From: Apiotrichum sp. Y4204
Taxonomy: Eukaryota > Basidiomycota > Tremellomycetes > Trichosporonales > Trichosporonaceae
Reading direction: 5' to 3'
DNA: 64,000 bases
Assembly (NCBI GenBank): GCA_025531455.1
Contig: JAMYHL010000017.1
Location: forward strand, 62,001-126,000
Both the position numbers and the translations under genes were made by a program. Positions 48,799-60,587 of the stretch are shown in pieces; position 1 is the stretch's first letter, and each line of letters opens with the position of its first letter. A model generated the notes under the pieces. The model searched no databases. It worked only from the letters and a program-made list of their open reading frames with translations, and was not told the DNA's origin.

Positions 48799-50094
48799 CT
48801 AGTTGCGCCGGTCGAGACGGCGGTTGATACCGCCCAGGAGCACCTTGACGATCGCATCTCCCGTCATCTCACCCTCATACGGCACGGTATCCACGATATC
48901 ACGGATATCGTACCGGTTCTCGAGCGCGTCGTCGAGGTCCTGCAGCGCCTCGGTCGCCTCGGCGTCCCGGCCAATCTGGAACATCTGGATACCGCACTGC
49001 GAGAGCGGGAAATCATACTTGTCGAGATACTTTGCAAAGCTGACGAGCGCGCTCTCGGGGTCGTCGGTCGGCGCGCCGTCCGTAATGGCAATCAGGTTGA
49101 GCGGTTTCACAGTGTAGCAGTCGCCGCCGGTCCGCTGACCTTCCTGGTACGCCGCATCGAGTTCCTTGCGGTACTCGCGGAGCAGGCGGTCGAGGCGAGA
49201 CCCGGTCGGCGTCGCGCCCTGCGGCTGCACACCCGCGAACAGACGCTCGACGTCACGCCCGCGCTTCAGCCCCCGGCCAACGACCTTGGAGTTGAGAAAG
49301 TGGATGTCCACCCCATCGTCGTCGTACTTCATCGCATGTCCCACCACGCCCGCAATCGCGCTCCGTGCCTCGCGCCACCGCCCGCCCGCCATCGACCCCG
49401 AGTCGTCCACCAGGAACACAGTGTCGTATTCGCGCAGCATTGCGAGCTGCTCCTCCCCGTCGATCACCAAGGCTGCGACCGCCGACTCGATGGATGCAGG
49501 GGACCCCGTCCTGGCGGGGACGCCTGCCGGGGGCTGCGCAGCCGCAGGCGAGAGCGACGCGCCGCTGCGCGCCTGGCTCGTGGACATGGAGAGGGAGCGG
49601 TTGACGTTGACGTTTGCGGAATTGCTGCGGGATGCGGGCCTGTGGCCCATGGAGAGGGAGGAGAGTTTGGAGTTTTTGCGGTTCGGGACCGGCGGGCTGG
49701 ATGATGGCGGGGCGGGCACGGCTGGCGGCGTGCTGGGGGCGCCGTACGCTGGGGGCGGGGCATCAGGGGGGTGGAGGAGGATAACGGGGAAGACGCGCGA
49801 GGCAGGAAGACCGCGCGCCTGCCGCACGCGGAGGAATGTGGGGCCAGTCGCGGTCGCGAGCTGGTGGCTGTGCTTTGCGACAGTCTCCTCGAGCACGTCG
49901 AGCTTGCGACCCACGTCGGCGGTCGACTTGCCGCGGCGCATTTTCGAGTCGACATAATCGTCTACCATTGAATAGTAGTCTGCCTCGCTACGCGTGCTCG
50001 CCAGTCGGGATATCACCGTGTTGGCCTTTTGGGGCATGCCGAAGGGGGCCTGGAGGTCAGTGGGGTCGGACCGTGGAGTGGGCCGTGGGGACAT
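48799..50094 (-). CDS. von Willebrand factor A domain protein with PPAY motif
   Basis: Single exon, 431 residues, minus strand. The first 110 residues include a short predicted coiled-coil-like stretch (DVGRKLDVLEETVAKHSHQL). Then a Pro/Ser-rich linker with PPPAYGAP (a PPxY motif) and SSLSMGHRPASRSNS-type low complexity. The C-terminal 220 residues form a vWA domain: MIDAS DDSGSMAG, then GATPTGSRLDRLL (MIDAS Thr) and LNLIAITDGAPTDDP (third MIDAS loop). No signal peptide, so cytosolic. Such fungal vWA proteins resemble copine-like or RING-linked regulators, but no RING or C2 domain is present here. Confidence 0.85.
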   Translation of the reverse strand: MSPRPTPRSDPTDLQAPFGMPQKANTVISRLASTRSEADYYSMVDDYVDSKMRRGKSTADVGRKLDVLEETVAKHSHQLATATGPTFLRVRQARGLPASRVFPVILLHPPDAPPPAYGAPSTPPAVPAPPSSSPPVPNRKNSKLSSLSMGHRPASRSNSANVNVNRSLSMSTSQARSGASLSPAAAQPPAGVPARTGSPASIESAVAALVIDGEEQLAMLREYDTVFLVDDSGSMAGGRWREARSAIAGVVGHAMKYDDDGVDIHFLNSKVVGRGLKRGRDVERLFAGVQPQGATPTGSRLDRLLREYRKELDAAYQEGQRTGGDCYTVKPLNLIAITDGAPTDDPESALVSFAKYLDKYDFPLSQCGIQMFQIGRDAEATEALQDLDDALENRYDIRDIVDTVPYEGEMTGDAIVKVLLGGINRRLDRRN

Positions 50095-50844
50095 ACCATT
50101 GGCGAGGGGTGTAAGTAAGTTTGGTTAAGAAGATAGTGCTGCGTGCTGCGGGGGATGAAGAATGATGTCCTGGATGCTGCGGATGAGATATCGATATCGA
50201 TAGAGATGAAGAGTAAACGACAAGATTGCGCCGTGTCCTTGGCATCTTTATCTAGTATCTGCTCGAGGATGTTCTCGTCGTTGTTGTTTTGTGGCACTGC
50301 CATCGCACGAAGCGGTGCAAAGATCCACAACCTTAACCTCCCCAGCTACGTCATGTCACGTGATAAATCTCGGTTATCGTCGGCTGTGTCGGCTGGAGAC
50401 AAAGGCGAGAAAATCTGCCTAAAATGTAATGGATGCCAAAGAAGCGGTGTTCGCGAGAGATGACCAGAGATAAGAGGAACGCGATGCGATGCAGTCTTCC
50501 GAGGATAGCGATACCAACGAGTTGGGCCGCTCAGAGTACCGCGATGGACAGCGTCGGCCGCGGAGGGTGGTCCGAAACGGAGAGGCGGTGATGGGAAGTA
50601 CGACAGGATCGTACCTCAATCGTTGTCTGAAGGACACCCTTTGGGTTGAGAGTTCTTGGTCATGTGGTGAACTGATCAGTCGCACTCGTACGCATGTTGC
50701 AGCTGACTGGAGTAGCTCGTGTCGTGGAGGTGCGACTGCACGCACCGCCCTCCGCGCATGGGCTGCCAAACTCGCCCGGGCCGAGCCCATTAACCGTGAT
50801 CTGTAACAACATAGTTCGTTTCTACCTGCAACTACCATCTTCTA
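50095..50844. other. Intergenic region
   Basis: Upstream of the vWA gene and downstream of the NCS1 permease. Includes GATATCGATATCGATA near 50190. No gene recognised. Confidence 0.4.
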
Positions 50845-52878
50845 TCATGCCTCCTCCTTGTCGATCGGGTCCACCTTCTCGCCCGTGGCCGACGCAAACG
50901 CGCTCACGGGCGCGCCCAGCGCGGCACCGACAGTCTCCTCGCTGTCGCGCTTGCCGAGGCCGGGGATAATGTCGTGCACTGGCTCGTCGACGATCGCCTC
51001 GGGTGCCGGCCACAGGTAGTTGAGCAGGAGGTATATCGGCACCGCAATGGTGTACGCCACAAGGTTGCTGACCATGTACACGTACTTGATGTTGCCGATG
51101 TTGATCGCGTTGTTTATCGAGTGGACCATGCCGGGGAGGTTGGGCGCGACGGCGCACGCGAGCGCGACGTACGCGCGCCAGTTCCATCCGCCAAACCACG
51201 TGAGCCCCTTCCACTGCCACCCGGGCGAGTAGCGGTAGATGCCTGTCGGGCGGTACATTTCGTAAATGTCGTACTTGCGGCCCTTGACGATGAAGAAGTC
51301 GACGACCATGAGCATCGCAATGGGCGCGAGCACAATCGAGTACGAGGCCATGAACGCGAGAAAGTTGGCCGCGCTGTTCATCACCTTCCACGGCACAAAG
51401 CCCCACACGCCTATCGTGATCGCAAACAGCTGCCCGCGCTTGATGTCCATGTACTTTGGCGCGAGGGAGCACATGTCGTTTGCCGCGGAAATGGAGTTGG
51501 CAGTAATGTTGGTCGTGACGTTTGAGAGTGCCCATGCAAGTGCGCCGAGGAACATGGCTGCGCGGCCGCCGGGAGATGTGTTCCACTTGGCGAGAATGTC
51601 GTACGGCTGGTACAGGTCCTCGTTGTAGACGGCGTACGCGCACGTCGCCGAGATGGCGGCACAGATGGAGACGATCGTGTTGATAACCGGGAACGCCCAG
51701 ATCTGGATCCAGTTGGACTTTGGGCTGCGGCAGTACCGCGAAAAGTCACCAATGTTGAGGGAGAGCGTCGCCCAAGTGCCCTCGACGGCGGTGACGGCGG
51801 TCATGAACGCGACGAAGCGGGGCACACCGCTCTGGACGCGGTTGCGGCCGCTGCGGAGCAGGTGGCCGGCATCGGGGCCCGCAATTTTCACTGCCCAGAT
51901 AAGTGTGCCGATCGCGACCACGGGTACAACTGCCGCCTTGATGTTGAACACGGGCTTGAGCTTTGACGGGTGGATGAATATGAACGGCAGCTGGATGAGC
52001 CAGAAGATGAAGAAGCTGATAAAGTCCGAGGTGGTCGCGCCCTGCGACTCGGGCACCTGGTTCTTGAGGCGGAAGTACGACGGCCAGATGGCTCCGATCA
52101 TGAGCGTCACAAACTGGCCTCCGCTGCATGTCAGCTGGGTGTCTGGCAGGCGGCTTGGTTGGCTGATCATGGAGCACCATCGAGCACACAATCATGTCAG
52201 TGCCACTTCATGTACTCACGACCACGAGTTGATGGAAAGCCAAAAGCACGCAATCACACAGCGAGACTGAATGTCAGCCTTATCATCGATGCAAACCCGT
52301 CCGCACCCCCACGGTGCCCTCTGCCATGGCGCACTCACAAAGACGACAAACTTGCTGCCCCAGTACCCAAATGTCGTGCGGCAGGTGACCGCAAAGGGCG
52401 TGTGCGTTGTCGCTCCAATGATACCGTTGGCTGCCGTCAGCGTCCGTGTGGATGGATCGCGGAGGTTTGATACCACGCCGCTGGCGCGTCGCTCCGCTCC
52501 GCCGCTCCGCACTCACCAGTGATCACTACGGCCACCAGTGCCGAGCCGACAAGCACGGCGAGACACGACTCCCACCACGTGAGGCCGAGCGTGACGAACG
52601 CGGACACGGTGGCCCACGAGTTCTGCGTGTCAGGCCGCGTCCAGCTCCGCTCCGTTCCCTCTCAGCTCACGGGGTAGACGAGGTCCGAGATCCAGTACGC
52701 GGCAAACGTCCACGACGACCAGGTCCGGTGCTCTGGCGGCGAGGGATCGAGGTCTGGAGGTCAGCTATGGGCCTGTGGGTGAAAGCTCACCCTTGTTGGA
52801 CCAGACGTTGTCGGGCGCGATGCTCGACTCCTCCTTCTCGAGCACCCAGGTCGACTTTTTGAACGGGTTCGCGACCAT
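50845..52878 (-). CDS. NCS1-family nucleobase/allantoin permease
   Basis: Multi-exon gene on the minus strand, about 580 residues. Start at 52878 (MVANPFKKSTWVLEKEES), then NKDLDPSPPEHRTWSSWTFAAYW across junctions, the classic NCS1 helix 1 entry of Fur4/Dal4-type permeases. Further blocks: NSWATVSAFVTLGLTWWES, GATTHTPFAVTCRTTFGYWG, GGQFVTLMIGAIWPSY, SLNIGDFSRYC, SNVTTNITANSISAANDM, and KYDIYEMYRPTGIYRYSPGW. The big exon runs from about 52133 down to 50845. Plasma-membrane symport of uracil, uridine, allantoin, cytosine or thiamin occurs in the family. The Fur4/Dal4-like motifs make uracil or allantoin the leading guesses. The tail EEA is acidic, with several lysines for possible ubiquitination. 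Confidence 0.88.
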
Positions 52879-54272
52879 CGCGGCGGTGCGGTCTGTGGTC
52901 GGTCTTTTGGTGGGGCTTGCTGGCGGGTGGCCTTGTCACCTTTGTCGTCGGGAGGTGTGAGTTTTGCGGCTACCTGCTGTTCGCCTCTCCAGCTTTGAGC
53001 ATGGAGAGGAGAAGAGAGACAAGAGGAATGCTTATCGCGCGACTCATACACTGCGCGGTGCATGCTGCTGCTGCTGCTGCATGCTGTATCTTCACCGTAC
53101 AGTGTCTTCGCTCTGCTCGAGGTGCACGCGCCGAGACATTTGTCTATGAAAATTAATTTTGGTCCAAATCTGGCATCCCGCACCTTTTTGTCGTTTCTGC
53201 AAACGTCAGCCAGGCGCACGGCATTGCGCATCCGGCATCCGGTATGACAGCAGAGGCTCTCGAGACTCAAGTCCGAGGCAATGGCCCAGAAGGCCGGGCC
53301 GGCCGGAGGAACTGGGGGACCGCGAGGTGCACACGAGCAGCCAAAGGCCTTATCGCGACCCTGCCCTGAGCCTCAAGCGAGCCTTTTCATGACCCACAAA
53401 TCCATGTCTCTCCTCGCGCACCTCCCCTACTGGGATGGTCGTGTGCGCGCTCCTCGATCCTCCGGCCTCTGGCTGCTCCGAATGCAACCCCCAGAGCCCA
53501 GAGCAGGAGCCACGGAGAAATGGCGTCGGACAGGAAGTTTTTGTCGGCGACCCTGAGCCTGAACGGAGGCACATCGAGGCATCCTCAAGCGCACAAGGCA
53601 GCCGGCTGACAGAGCGCTGCCAAAAGATTCAGCGAGAAACCAGATGATCGACGACGCGGTACACTGCTGCCCCGTTCTCTCCATGCCCCGGCTGCACGGC
53701 TCCCAGTTCCCGATCAATGTGCCTCTGGCTGAGTGAGAGCGCGTTAGTGCCTCGTTCGCGCCGGTCATGGGATCATGGATCGTGGATGGCCGACGACTGC
53801 ATCGACCTTTGTTAATCGGCAGAGCGTGAGAGCCCGCTTCGGCTTCGCTGCTGTAGCTTTCCGATCGCATGCCGGATTTCAGGTGCTGCAGAATTGCAGA
53901 ATTTTCTGCACTGCGGATGTAGAGACTGAGCCGGCCGAGCCACGACGTCCACGACCGAAAGGGTGAGCCTGCGCGTGGCACCTGAATGTGGCACCTCGGT
54001 GACCTCCGGCCTTGACAATAACGTGTACACCACGCAGTATCCATGCTCTGCAGCTCATGACCATGCACGTGCGACGTTTGCTCTAGCTTGCTAGCATACA
54101 GCGGCTACCTGCAATTACCGCTGGTGCGATTGTGTCATCGAGGCGCGTCGGAGCCAGGGAATTGGCCGATGTCGTGGGGTCCGTCAACATCCCGCACATC
54201 CCTCCGTCCCGATCATCCCACCTCTTATCTCTTCATTCATCCCTTCTCATCTCCAGACCATCGCTTCCCATC
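52879..54272. other. Gene-free region
   Basis: About 1.4 kb between the starts of the divergent NCS1 permease (minus) and the DJ-1-like gene (plus). A CTG/CTGCTG short run lies near 53060. No gene supportable. Confidence 0.4.
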
Positions 54273-54985
54273 ATGACGTTCAAGATCCTGCTGCTCAGTG
54301 GCGACTTCATCGAGGACTACGAGCTCTACGCGCCTCTCCAGGCGCTCGAGATGCTCGGCATCGAAGTCCACATCGTGTGTCCCGACAAGAAGGCGGGCGA
54401 GTCGATCCAGACGGCGTTGCACATTCTCGAGCCAGGACGGCAGACGTACAGCGAGCGCCCGGGCCACCCCTTTGACGTGACGCACTCTTTCGACGAGTGT
54501 GCTGCCAATCTGGGGCAGTACGCGGGCCTCATCGTCCCAGGCGGCCGGTTCCCAGAGTACCAGCGCTACGACAAGCGCGTGCTCGATGTCATCCGCTACT
54601 TTGCGGACAAGAAGCTCCCGATCGCGGCGCTCTGCCACGGCCTCCAGCTCCTCGCGGCCGCAGACGTCATCCGCGGGCGCGAGTGCTCCGCCTTCCCCAT
54701 GTGCAAGCTTGATGTCGAGGCCGCCGGTGCCAAGTATGTCGACTTTGAGGCGTTCTCGAAGAATGTGCACGTCGATGGGAACATTGTCTCCGCGCCGGCG
54801 TACCCTGTGAGTAGAGGCTAAGCGAGGGATTGGGAATGGAGGACAGTGCGGGCTAGGCCACACAAATGCCCTGTTCTATGCTCTCGCCCCCAGCTGATAC
54901 GGACTCGTTCACTGACACCCAGGCCATTGGCGTTTGGCTCAAGGCGTTTATCAAGCTCCTCGGCGTCAAGGTTGAGCTTCCCTAA
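54273..54985 (+). CDS. DJ-1/PfpI family protein
   Basis: Two exons joined over GTGAGT...ACCCAG (about 54808-54923), about 198 residues. Conserved parts: N-terminal strand MTFKILLLSGDFIEDYELY with the acidic residue, VCPDKKAGE, LIVPGGRFPEYQRYD, and the nucleophile elbow IAALCHGLQLLAAA with catalytic cysteine. Then the CSAFPMCKLDVEAAGAKYVD block and VDGNIVSAPAYP at the splice junction. This subgroup (DJ-1D/YhbO-like) is linked to glyoxalase III or protein deglycation and stress resistance. The strong bacterial-like conservation does not by itself show gene transfer. Upstream CT-rich leader. Confidence 0.88.
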
Positions 54986-55327
54986 AGGTCTAAGCGTATT
55001 GTTGTCGGAATATGCATGCGGGATGAAGATGTGCAGAGTGGTCCGAGGGGCTTATCTCCTGATGTGCCAGTGAGCATCGCCATTGGTTGGGAGACACCCA
55101 CTGACATTGGCCACTGACTCGATCCCTGCTCACCACTCGGAAGGACTCACCCGCAGGTATCCGCTACCCACGCTGCTCTTCTCATAAGGCATGATTACAT
55201 CCTGCTGCGCGGCCAGCGCGCAGACATCTGGACAATCTATGGGGGGGGGGGGGGTACAACAAGGAACTAAGAGCTTAACGCTACAGGTGGTAGGACTACA
55301 GAACAAGAAGCACGAGCAAAAGCAGCA
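54986..55327. other. Intergenic region with G13 tract
   Basis: Between convergent stops of the DJ-1-like gene and the chitosanase. Contains a 13-base G homopolymer at 55242-55254; nothing else seen. Confidence 0.6.
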
Positions 55328-57531
55328 TTAGGCGCCGGCCATACGAGGGGCAAACAGCATGCGCGCACGGTGCGCGACCCGGTCCTCCTGGAACGACCTG
55401 CGCTGCCCGCCGCCGTTCTTGGCAGCCTTTTCGGCCTCCTTCTTCGCCTTGCGCGCAGCCTTGTCCGCCTCTTTCTTGGCCTTGCGCTCTGCCTTGCGCT
55501 GCTGCTTCTCCTGTTCCTTCTGGGCCTTGCGTGCCGCCCTGTCCGCCTCCTTCTGTGCCTTCTTGTCCTCCTTGCTGCCGTTACCGCCGCCGCCGGACTT
55601 TTGCGTGCCGGTGCTCTGCGCACCACTGCTCGGCGAGGCGGTGTTCTGCGAGCCAACCGAGTTTGAGAGGGGGGTGTTGGCCGCAGACGGGCTGGCAGGA
55701 GCGCTGGCTGAGCCGCCCGCCGTGGTGGTGCCAGTGGTGGTGCCGGAGGAGTCAGCGCCGGTTGTGCCAGTGGTGCCAGTGGTGCCGGTGCTGCCCGTGG
55801 TACCAGTGGTGCCACTGCCGGTGCCAGTGCCAGTGCCCGCGGCGTTGAGCTGGGTGGGCGGCAGTACGGGCGCGGCGTCGCCTTCGGGGTCACACTGCTC
55901 GTCCCCCTCGGGCGCTGGCGCGGCGGCTGGCGGGCTGTTGTTGCCCGTGGTACCAGTGGTGCCGGTCGTGGTGGTCGTGTCAGTCATACCGGTGTTGCCC
56001 GTGCCAGTGCCAGTGCCAGTGCCGGCGCCAGTTCCCGCGGCGTTGAGCTGGGTGGGCGGCAAGGGGGACGCGGCGTCGCCCTCGGGGTCACACTGCTCGT
56101 CGCCCTCAGACACGGGGACGGTGGCGGGTGAGGGGCTGTTTATGGCAGGCGAGGGGTTGGTTGTAGCGGGACTCGGGACCGTGGCCGGCCTGAGCGCGCC
56201 ATCACCGGTCATGGGGTCCGGGGCGGTCTCGGGCCCTCCGTCCTCCGGGTCGCACTGCTCGGAACCGTCCGGGATGTTATGGAGGCTCTGGGCGCCGGCG
56301 AGGGCGAGGCCGTTGCCGCCGTTGCCGCTCTTCGGGCCGGTCGGCGGGGCGGTTGTGGGTGGCGCAGGTGGCTGGCTGTTGACTGGTGGAGGCGGGGTTA
56401 CGCCGCTGTTGGGCGGGGTCGGGGTGTCCGAGATGGGAGGCGGCCCATGAATGACCGGGGGAAGCTGGGCTGGAACAGTGTGGACGCCGCCCGTGGGCTT
56501 GCCCGGAAGGATGCTTTGGATGGGCTTAAGCGCGTCGTGGATCTGCTGATTCTTGTGCTGGTTGCCGCCCTGGTCGATCTTGTGCTTTGGTTGCTGGTTG
56601 TTGTTGCCGTCCTTGGGCTTGCCGTCCTTGGGCTTGCCGTCCTTGGGCTTCCCATCCTTGGGCTTGCCATCCTTGGGCTTGTCATCCTTAGGCTTGTCAT
56701 CCTTGGGCTTGTCGTTCTTTGGCGGCTCCTGCTTTGGGGCGTCGCCGCCGAAGCGGGCCACGAGCTTATCACCAAGACCCGCAATGGCTCCCTCGAACTC
56801 ATTGGGGTCCTGGGTGTTCCACGGCGCGCTGGCCCCCGGCACAGCCTCGTCGCCCTTGAACGCGAGGTACAGCACGTCCATGTCTCCGTGCCCGCTGTTT
56901 CCGCTCATGCCGTCGTAGCACATTGACGCGAGGGAGATGGACGCCTCGCCGGTCGAGTTTTCGCCGTTCGTATCCGCCCACACGCCGTAGACGAGCTTGT
57001 CGCCACACACGACGGCGACCACCGACAGCGGCTTGATCCCGTGGTCCTCGAGGTTGAAGTCCTTGTTCCCGAGCACGACGTAGGGAATGTGCTGCGCCGC
57101 AATGTCGTCCACGCCCTTGCCGTACCCCTTTATCGTGTCCTTGAACGCCGTCTGCGCCTGATTTGACGGGTCGTTTCCGCACTGGCCCCGGCCTGTTGCT
57201 CCCGCGCCATCACAGTCCGTGTCCATGTCCGCCAGCTTGTTCCCGTCGCCCGTAAGGTAGATTACACTCTTGTCCTCCGCGTGGTCCGCGCAGTAGTCTG
57301 GAGAGGCGTCAGTCCGTGTCCGTAGTAAACCCTATACCACTTACAGGTCTTTTCCGAGTTTCCGCCTCCGCCGGCACGCTCGTCCTTGAGCACGTTCTTG
57401 CACCCGCCCTGTGCGACAATGCTGTCCTTGAACGCCTTGAGTCCCGGGGGAACCGCGCGCCCGCCAGGGGCGCCAGCGGCGACCAGCGACGCGAGCAGGG
57501 AGAAGAGCGTGAGAGTCGTGAGCGCACGCAT
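55328..57531 (-). CDS. GH75 chitosanase with long repetitive and charged C-terminal region
   Basis: Two exons on the minus strand (57345-57531 and 55328-57297), 718 residues. Signal peptide MRALTTLTLFSLLASLVAAG. Catalytic GH75 domain in residues about 20-260, with DMDTDCDGA, NDPSNQAQTAFKDT, IPYVVLGNKDF, PLSVVAVVCGDKLVYGVW, ADTNGENSTGEAS and HGDMDVLYLAFKG, matching fungal chitosanases (hydrolysis of chitosan). After that comes a stretch of KPKDG repeats, Pro-rich linkers, two copies of an EGDEQCDPEGDAA-LPPTQLNAAGTG unit, a long Thr/Gly run, and a strongly charged Ala/Lys/Glu helix-like end (QKEADRAARKAQKEQEK). No GPI signal is seen. The tail may anchor the enzyme at wall or chitosan; inference. 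Confidence 0.86.
56590..56715 (-). repeat. 15-bp tandem repeat coding KPKDG/KPKDD
   Basis: Eight or so copies of a 15-bp unit within the chitosanase gene, translating to KPKDD and KPKDG, a charged linker after the catalytic domain. Confidence 0.85.
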
Positions 57532-59489
57532 GTTAGCTGGGTTAGGGCTGAGTGGGGGTGAGGGGTGAGGGGTATGAGTGGGGGTATCCTGGCTCTGCCG
57601 ATACCTGTGACGATCCAGCCGTGAGGAGAAAAAAAGAGTGAGAGGCGCGTCAAGCGTCGAAAAGAGTGAGAGAATGTGAGAGAATGTGAGAGCTGGTCGC
57701 GTCAAGCGACAGCACTGTCTGGAATGAGAGTGGGGTCGCGTCAAGCGTGAGTAGATACAAGAAAGAATGAGAGTCAAACGCTCCAGGCGTTGAGTGGTCG
57801 GGTAAGAGTGGGGGAATGATGGAAAATGGAGAGAAAGCATGGGCCCCCCTTTATATGGCCTGCGACCTCTTGGTGTCCCGCAGTCAGGCGACATGCTCTT
57901 CACTGGGACCCGCCGCACGGAGAATAAGCCAGTGATTATCGCAATCGCGCATCACCTCTGTCAGGTATCAAGTTGGTACCAGCCAACGACGGTGACATGC
58001 AGCACCGCTGTAGCGCACATTGCGCACGGGGGGTACAATCTGGATCCACCGGCGAGATCGAGGATCTCGGTGCGCGCCGAGACAGCGAACATCAGTGCTG
58101 GGCATTGCCCGGAATAGAACCATACCCGGAGCCAAGTGTTGCAGGAAATGTGCCGGAGAAGAGATGTAGAGATGTAAAGATGTGGACGAGATGTCCGTGA
58201 ATGATGCGGTGTATTGAGTGCTCGAAACGTCACATGTCCCTGGAGGTGCAGACGCCGTGCCGTGCCAAGCTGGCCAACTACCGCTCCCAAACCCGAGGCT
58301 CCTCTGCATGCTTTACAGTTCTGTGCTGCATGCGCTTCCCGTGCTGTTTCAGATGATTTCTGCAGCACGAGAAAGAGATGTGGACAATGAACGAAAATAG
58401 ACGACGAAGAACAAGGCGGTGAACTGAGCTGTTCCCGGTGTTCTCCTGGCAGCTAGGTCTTGTGTGTGGCAGTGCAACCCGCAACACTCTCACTGTTCTC
58501 CGCCTCCAAAGGTAAACGATTAAACAAAACACCCACGTCTTCTGGCTCCTTCCCATGCATAATAGGCTGCGACATCATCCAGTGCCGTGATCAAGCAAAT
58601 GTGCGTTTTAGGACTGTAGGGTCAAGATGCGTTCAAGTGAGTACCGGCCACGGCGTCTGGAACCACAATCACCGAACCAGCAGGTCTTGTCTGACCTTGC
58701 AGTTTGCAATGCAAACCAACTAGATTATGTGCTGGCGAGCTGGACTGGACAGGAGAGACTCGAGTGTGCAGACACCTGGAACATAGAGCACAGTGGTTTG
58801 TACTGCCCATAGCCGGCGCTGTTACCAAAGCCATGGAGATGCCGCCATCCTGTAGTATGCGACTCGAGAAGCTCTTCTATGGAAGTCTGAGAAGCAAACC
58901 GCATCAAAGCGCTGCCCGAGGTCGCGGGCAGCAGATGACAGAAGGCTTGAAGAGGATCCGCTGCGGGATTGGTGTGCTTCTGGAGGTCATCTTCACGGCG
59001 GTGTAGACTGAAGGGCAACAATAATCTCTGCACCGCGCTTTAGCAACGGATTCCAACACCATCTACCCCCCCTTGACACTCTCAGGCCTCTCAGGCGAGA
59101 CCCAGCATGATCCGACGCATGTATCCACCCTCGCTCTCCCCGAGACGCATGCACGCATCCTGGGGGATGGATGCAGACGGTCTCTTGTTGCCCGTTGGTT
59201 GCCGAACGCCATGATACGACTGTTAACTCCACCTCCACTTTTGTGTTTCATTCTCCGATGCATTCTCCGATTCCGAGCGGCCTTTCTCGGCGCCACCATC
59301 GCCAGCGTCGAACACACAATTAATGTATCAATGATCAATGAATGATTCACTGAATCAAGCGCGCATGCCGCTAGCGCCATTAGATACAGATAGCCCATCT
59401 CGCATTGCTCCCCATCTCCCATCTCCCGGATCCCGATCCATCCCATCTCCATCCAATCTTGCCATCGCTCCTCATCTCCAGTCCCAAGT
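57532..59489. other. Gene-free region with chitosanase promoter
   Basis: A TATATAAAGG-type element on the minus strand (forward CCTTTATATGG near 57848-57858) lies about 320 bp before the chitosanase start. The 57600-57830 stretch contains repeated GAATGTGAGAG and GTCGCGTCAAGCG units. The remainder, to 59489, shows no gene I can support. Confidence 0.4.
57636..57790. repeat. Degenerate direct repeats in the chitosanase leader
   Basis: The unit GCGTCAAGCG occurs at least three times, interspersed with AGAGTGAGAGAATGTGAGAG units, upstream of the chitosanase start. Function unknown; probably slippage-derived. Confidence 0.6.
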
Positions 59490-60587
59490 ATGCTCGTTCG
59501 TCGCGTGACGACCTCGGCGACCCGCCGCCTCGACAGCGTCACCACCTGTTTCCCGCCCGGCGCCGCGCATCCACACCTCCCCATCCCCCCGGCCATCCCG
59601 CCGCCGCTGCCCGCCCGCTGCCGCCCCCCATCGGCGTTTACCCGCAAGGACATTGAGCAGGTGCGCTCCACACTCCTTCCCGCGCCGAGGCTCCCCCTCT
59701 CCGCCCTCCCCCCACACACGTGCACGCTCAAGGACCGCACGCCCCGCGACGCCGCGATCCTCATCCCCCTCTGCAATATCGGCGGACAGGCGAGCCTGCT
59801 CATGCAGATCCGCGCCGCCGCCATGCGTGTGCATGCCGGCGAGGCCGGGTGAGTGAACAGAAGATAATAGAGCTGACAGTAGTTTTCCAGGCGGTAAATG
59901 CGAGGAGGTGAGGATTGGGGATTGTCGAGTGTTCTGACCCCAGGACGACAAGACGCTCGTCGACTCGGCGCTCCGTGAGACGCAAGAGGAACTCGCCCTG
60001 CCCCCCTCGCACGTCGAGATCCTCGGCGGCCTGCCCCCAGAGTACAGCCTGGGCAACAAGTCGCGCGTGTGGCCCGTGATTGTGAGTCGGGAGTTGTGAG
60101 CCGCGAGCCACAAGCCGCGAAGCGGCGAGACGTTTGCCCTCTTGCACAAGGGCTTCTTACCGGTATCCGGGTACCACCACAATGTGTCACAATGTTTCAT
60201 CCCAACTGACAGCAGGGCTTCGTGCACGCCGGCGAGCCCGCCGCCGAGCCAAAAGGCGAGGAAGCGGCGCTGAATTCCCTCTCGCTCTCGAGTCTCCACC
60301 CGGAACGCGGCGAGGTGTCGGCCCTCCTCCCCCTGCCGCTGTCGGCGGTGGCGGACCCCGCCCGCCAGGTACCGCATTACTTTCGGCTGAACGGCCGCTG
60401 GCCATACTATAAGATTCGCGCCGATGACTATGTCGTCTGTCCCCCGGACTGCGAGCCGCCCAAGACGGACGGCCTCGAGGTCTGGGGCCTCTCGGCGTGG
60501 TTCCTCTCCCGCCTCTGTCTCCGTAATGGCTGGGCGGACACGCCGCCCGTCAGCCTCCCCACTGATGCCGAGCACGACTCGCGCTAG
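59490..60587 (+). CDS. Nudix hydrolase, coenzyme A diphosphatase type
   Basis: Four exons (59490-59848, 59880-59907, 59944-60081, 60216-60587), 298 residues. Exon 2 is only 28 nt and encodes SFPGGKCEE, the start of the Nudix box. The full box is GGKCEEDDKTLVDSALRETQEELAL (spread over exons 2 and 3), matching G-x5-E-x7-REUxEE. The preceding MQIRAAAMRVHAGEAGSF and the later VWGLSAWFLSRL are CoA-diphosphatase (PCD1/NUDT7) marks. The N-terminus (MLVRRVTTSATRRLDSV) is Arg/Ser-rich and could be a mitochondrial presequence; peroxisomal PTS1 is not evident (ends DSR). Acts on CoA or its derivatives by family. Confidence 0.87.

Noticed and set aside
53427..54068. 213-codon open frame on the minus strand
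   Set aside because: Basic, low-information translation, no motif, lies in the promoter side of two divergent genes.
55359..56450. 363-codon open frame antisense to the chitosanase tail
   Set aside because: Arises from repetitive GC-rich coding sequence on the other strand (PVVPVV-type translation).
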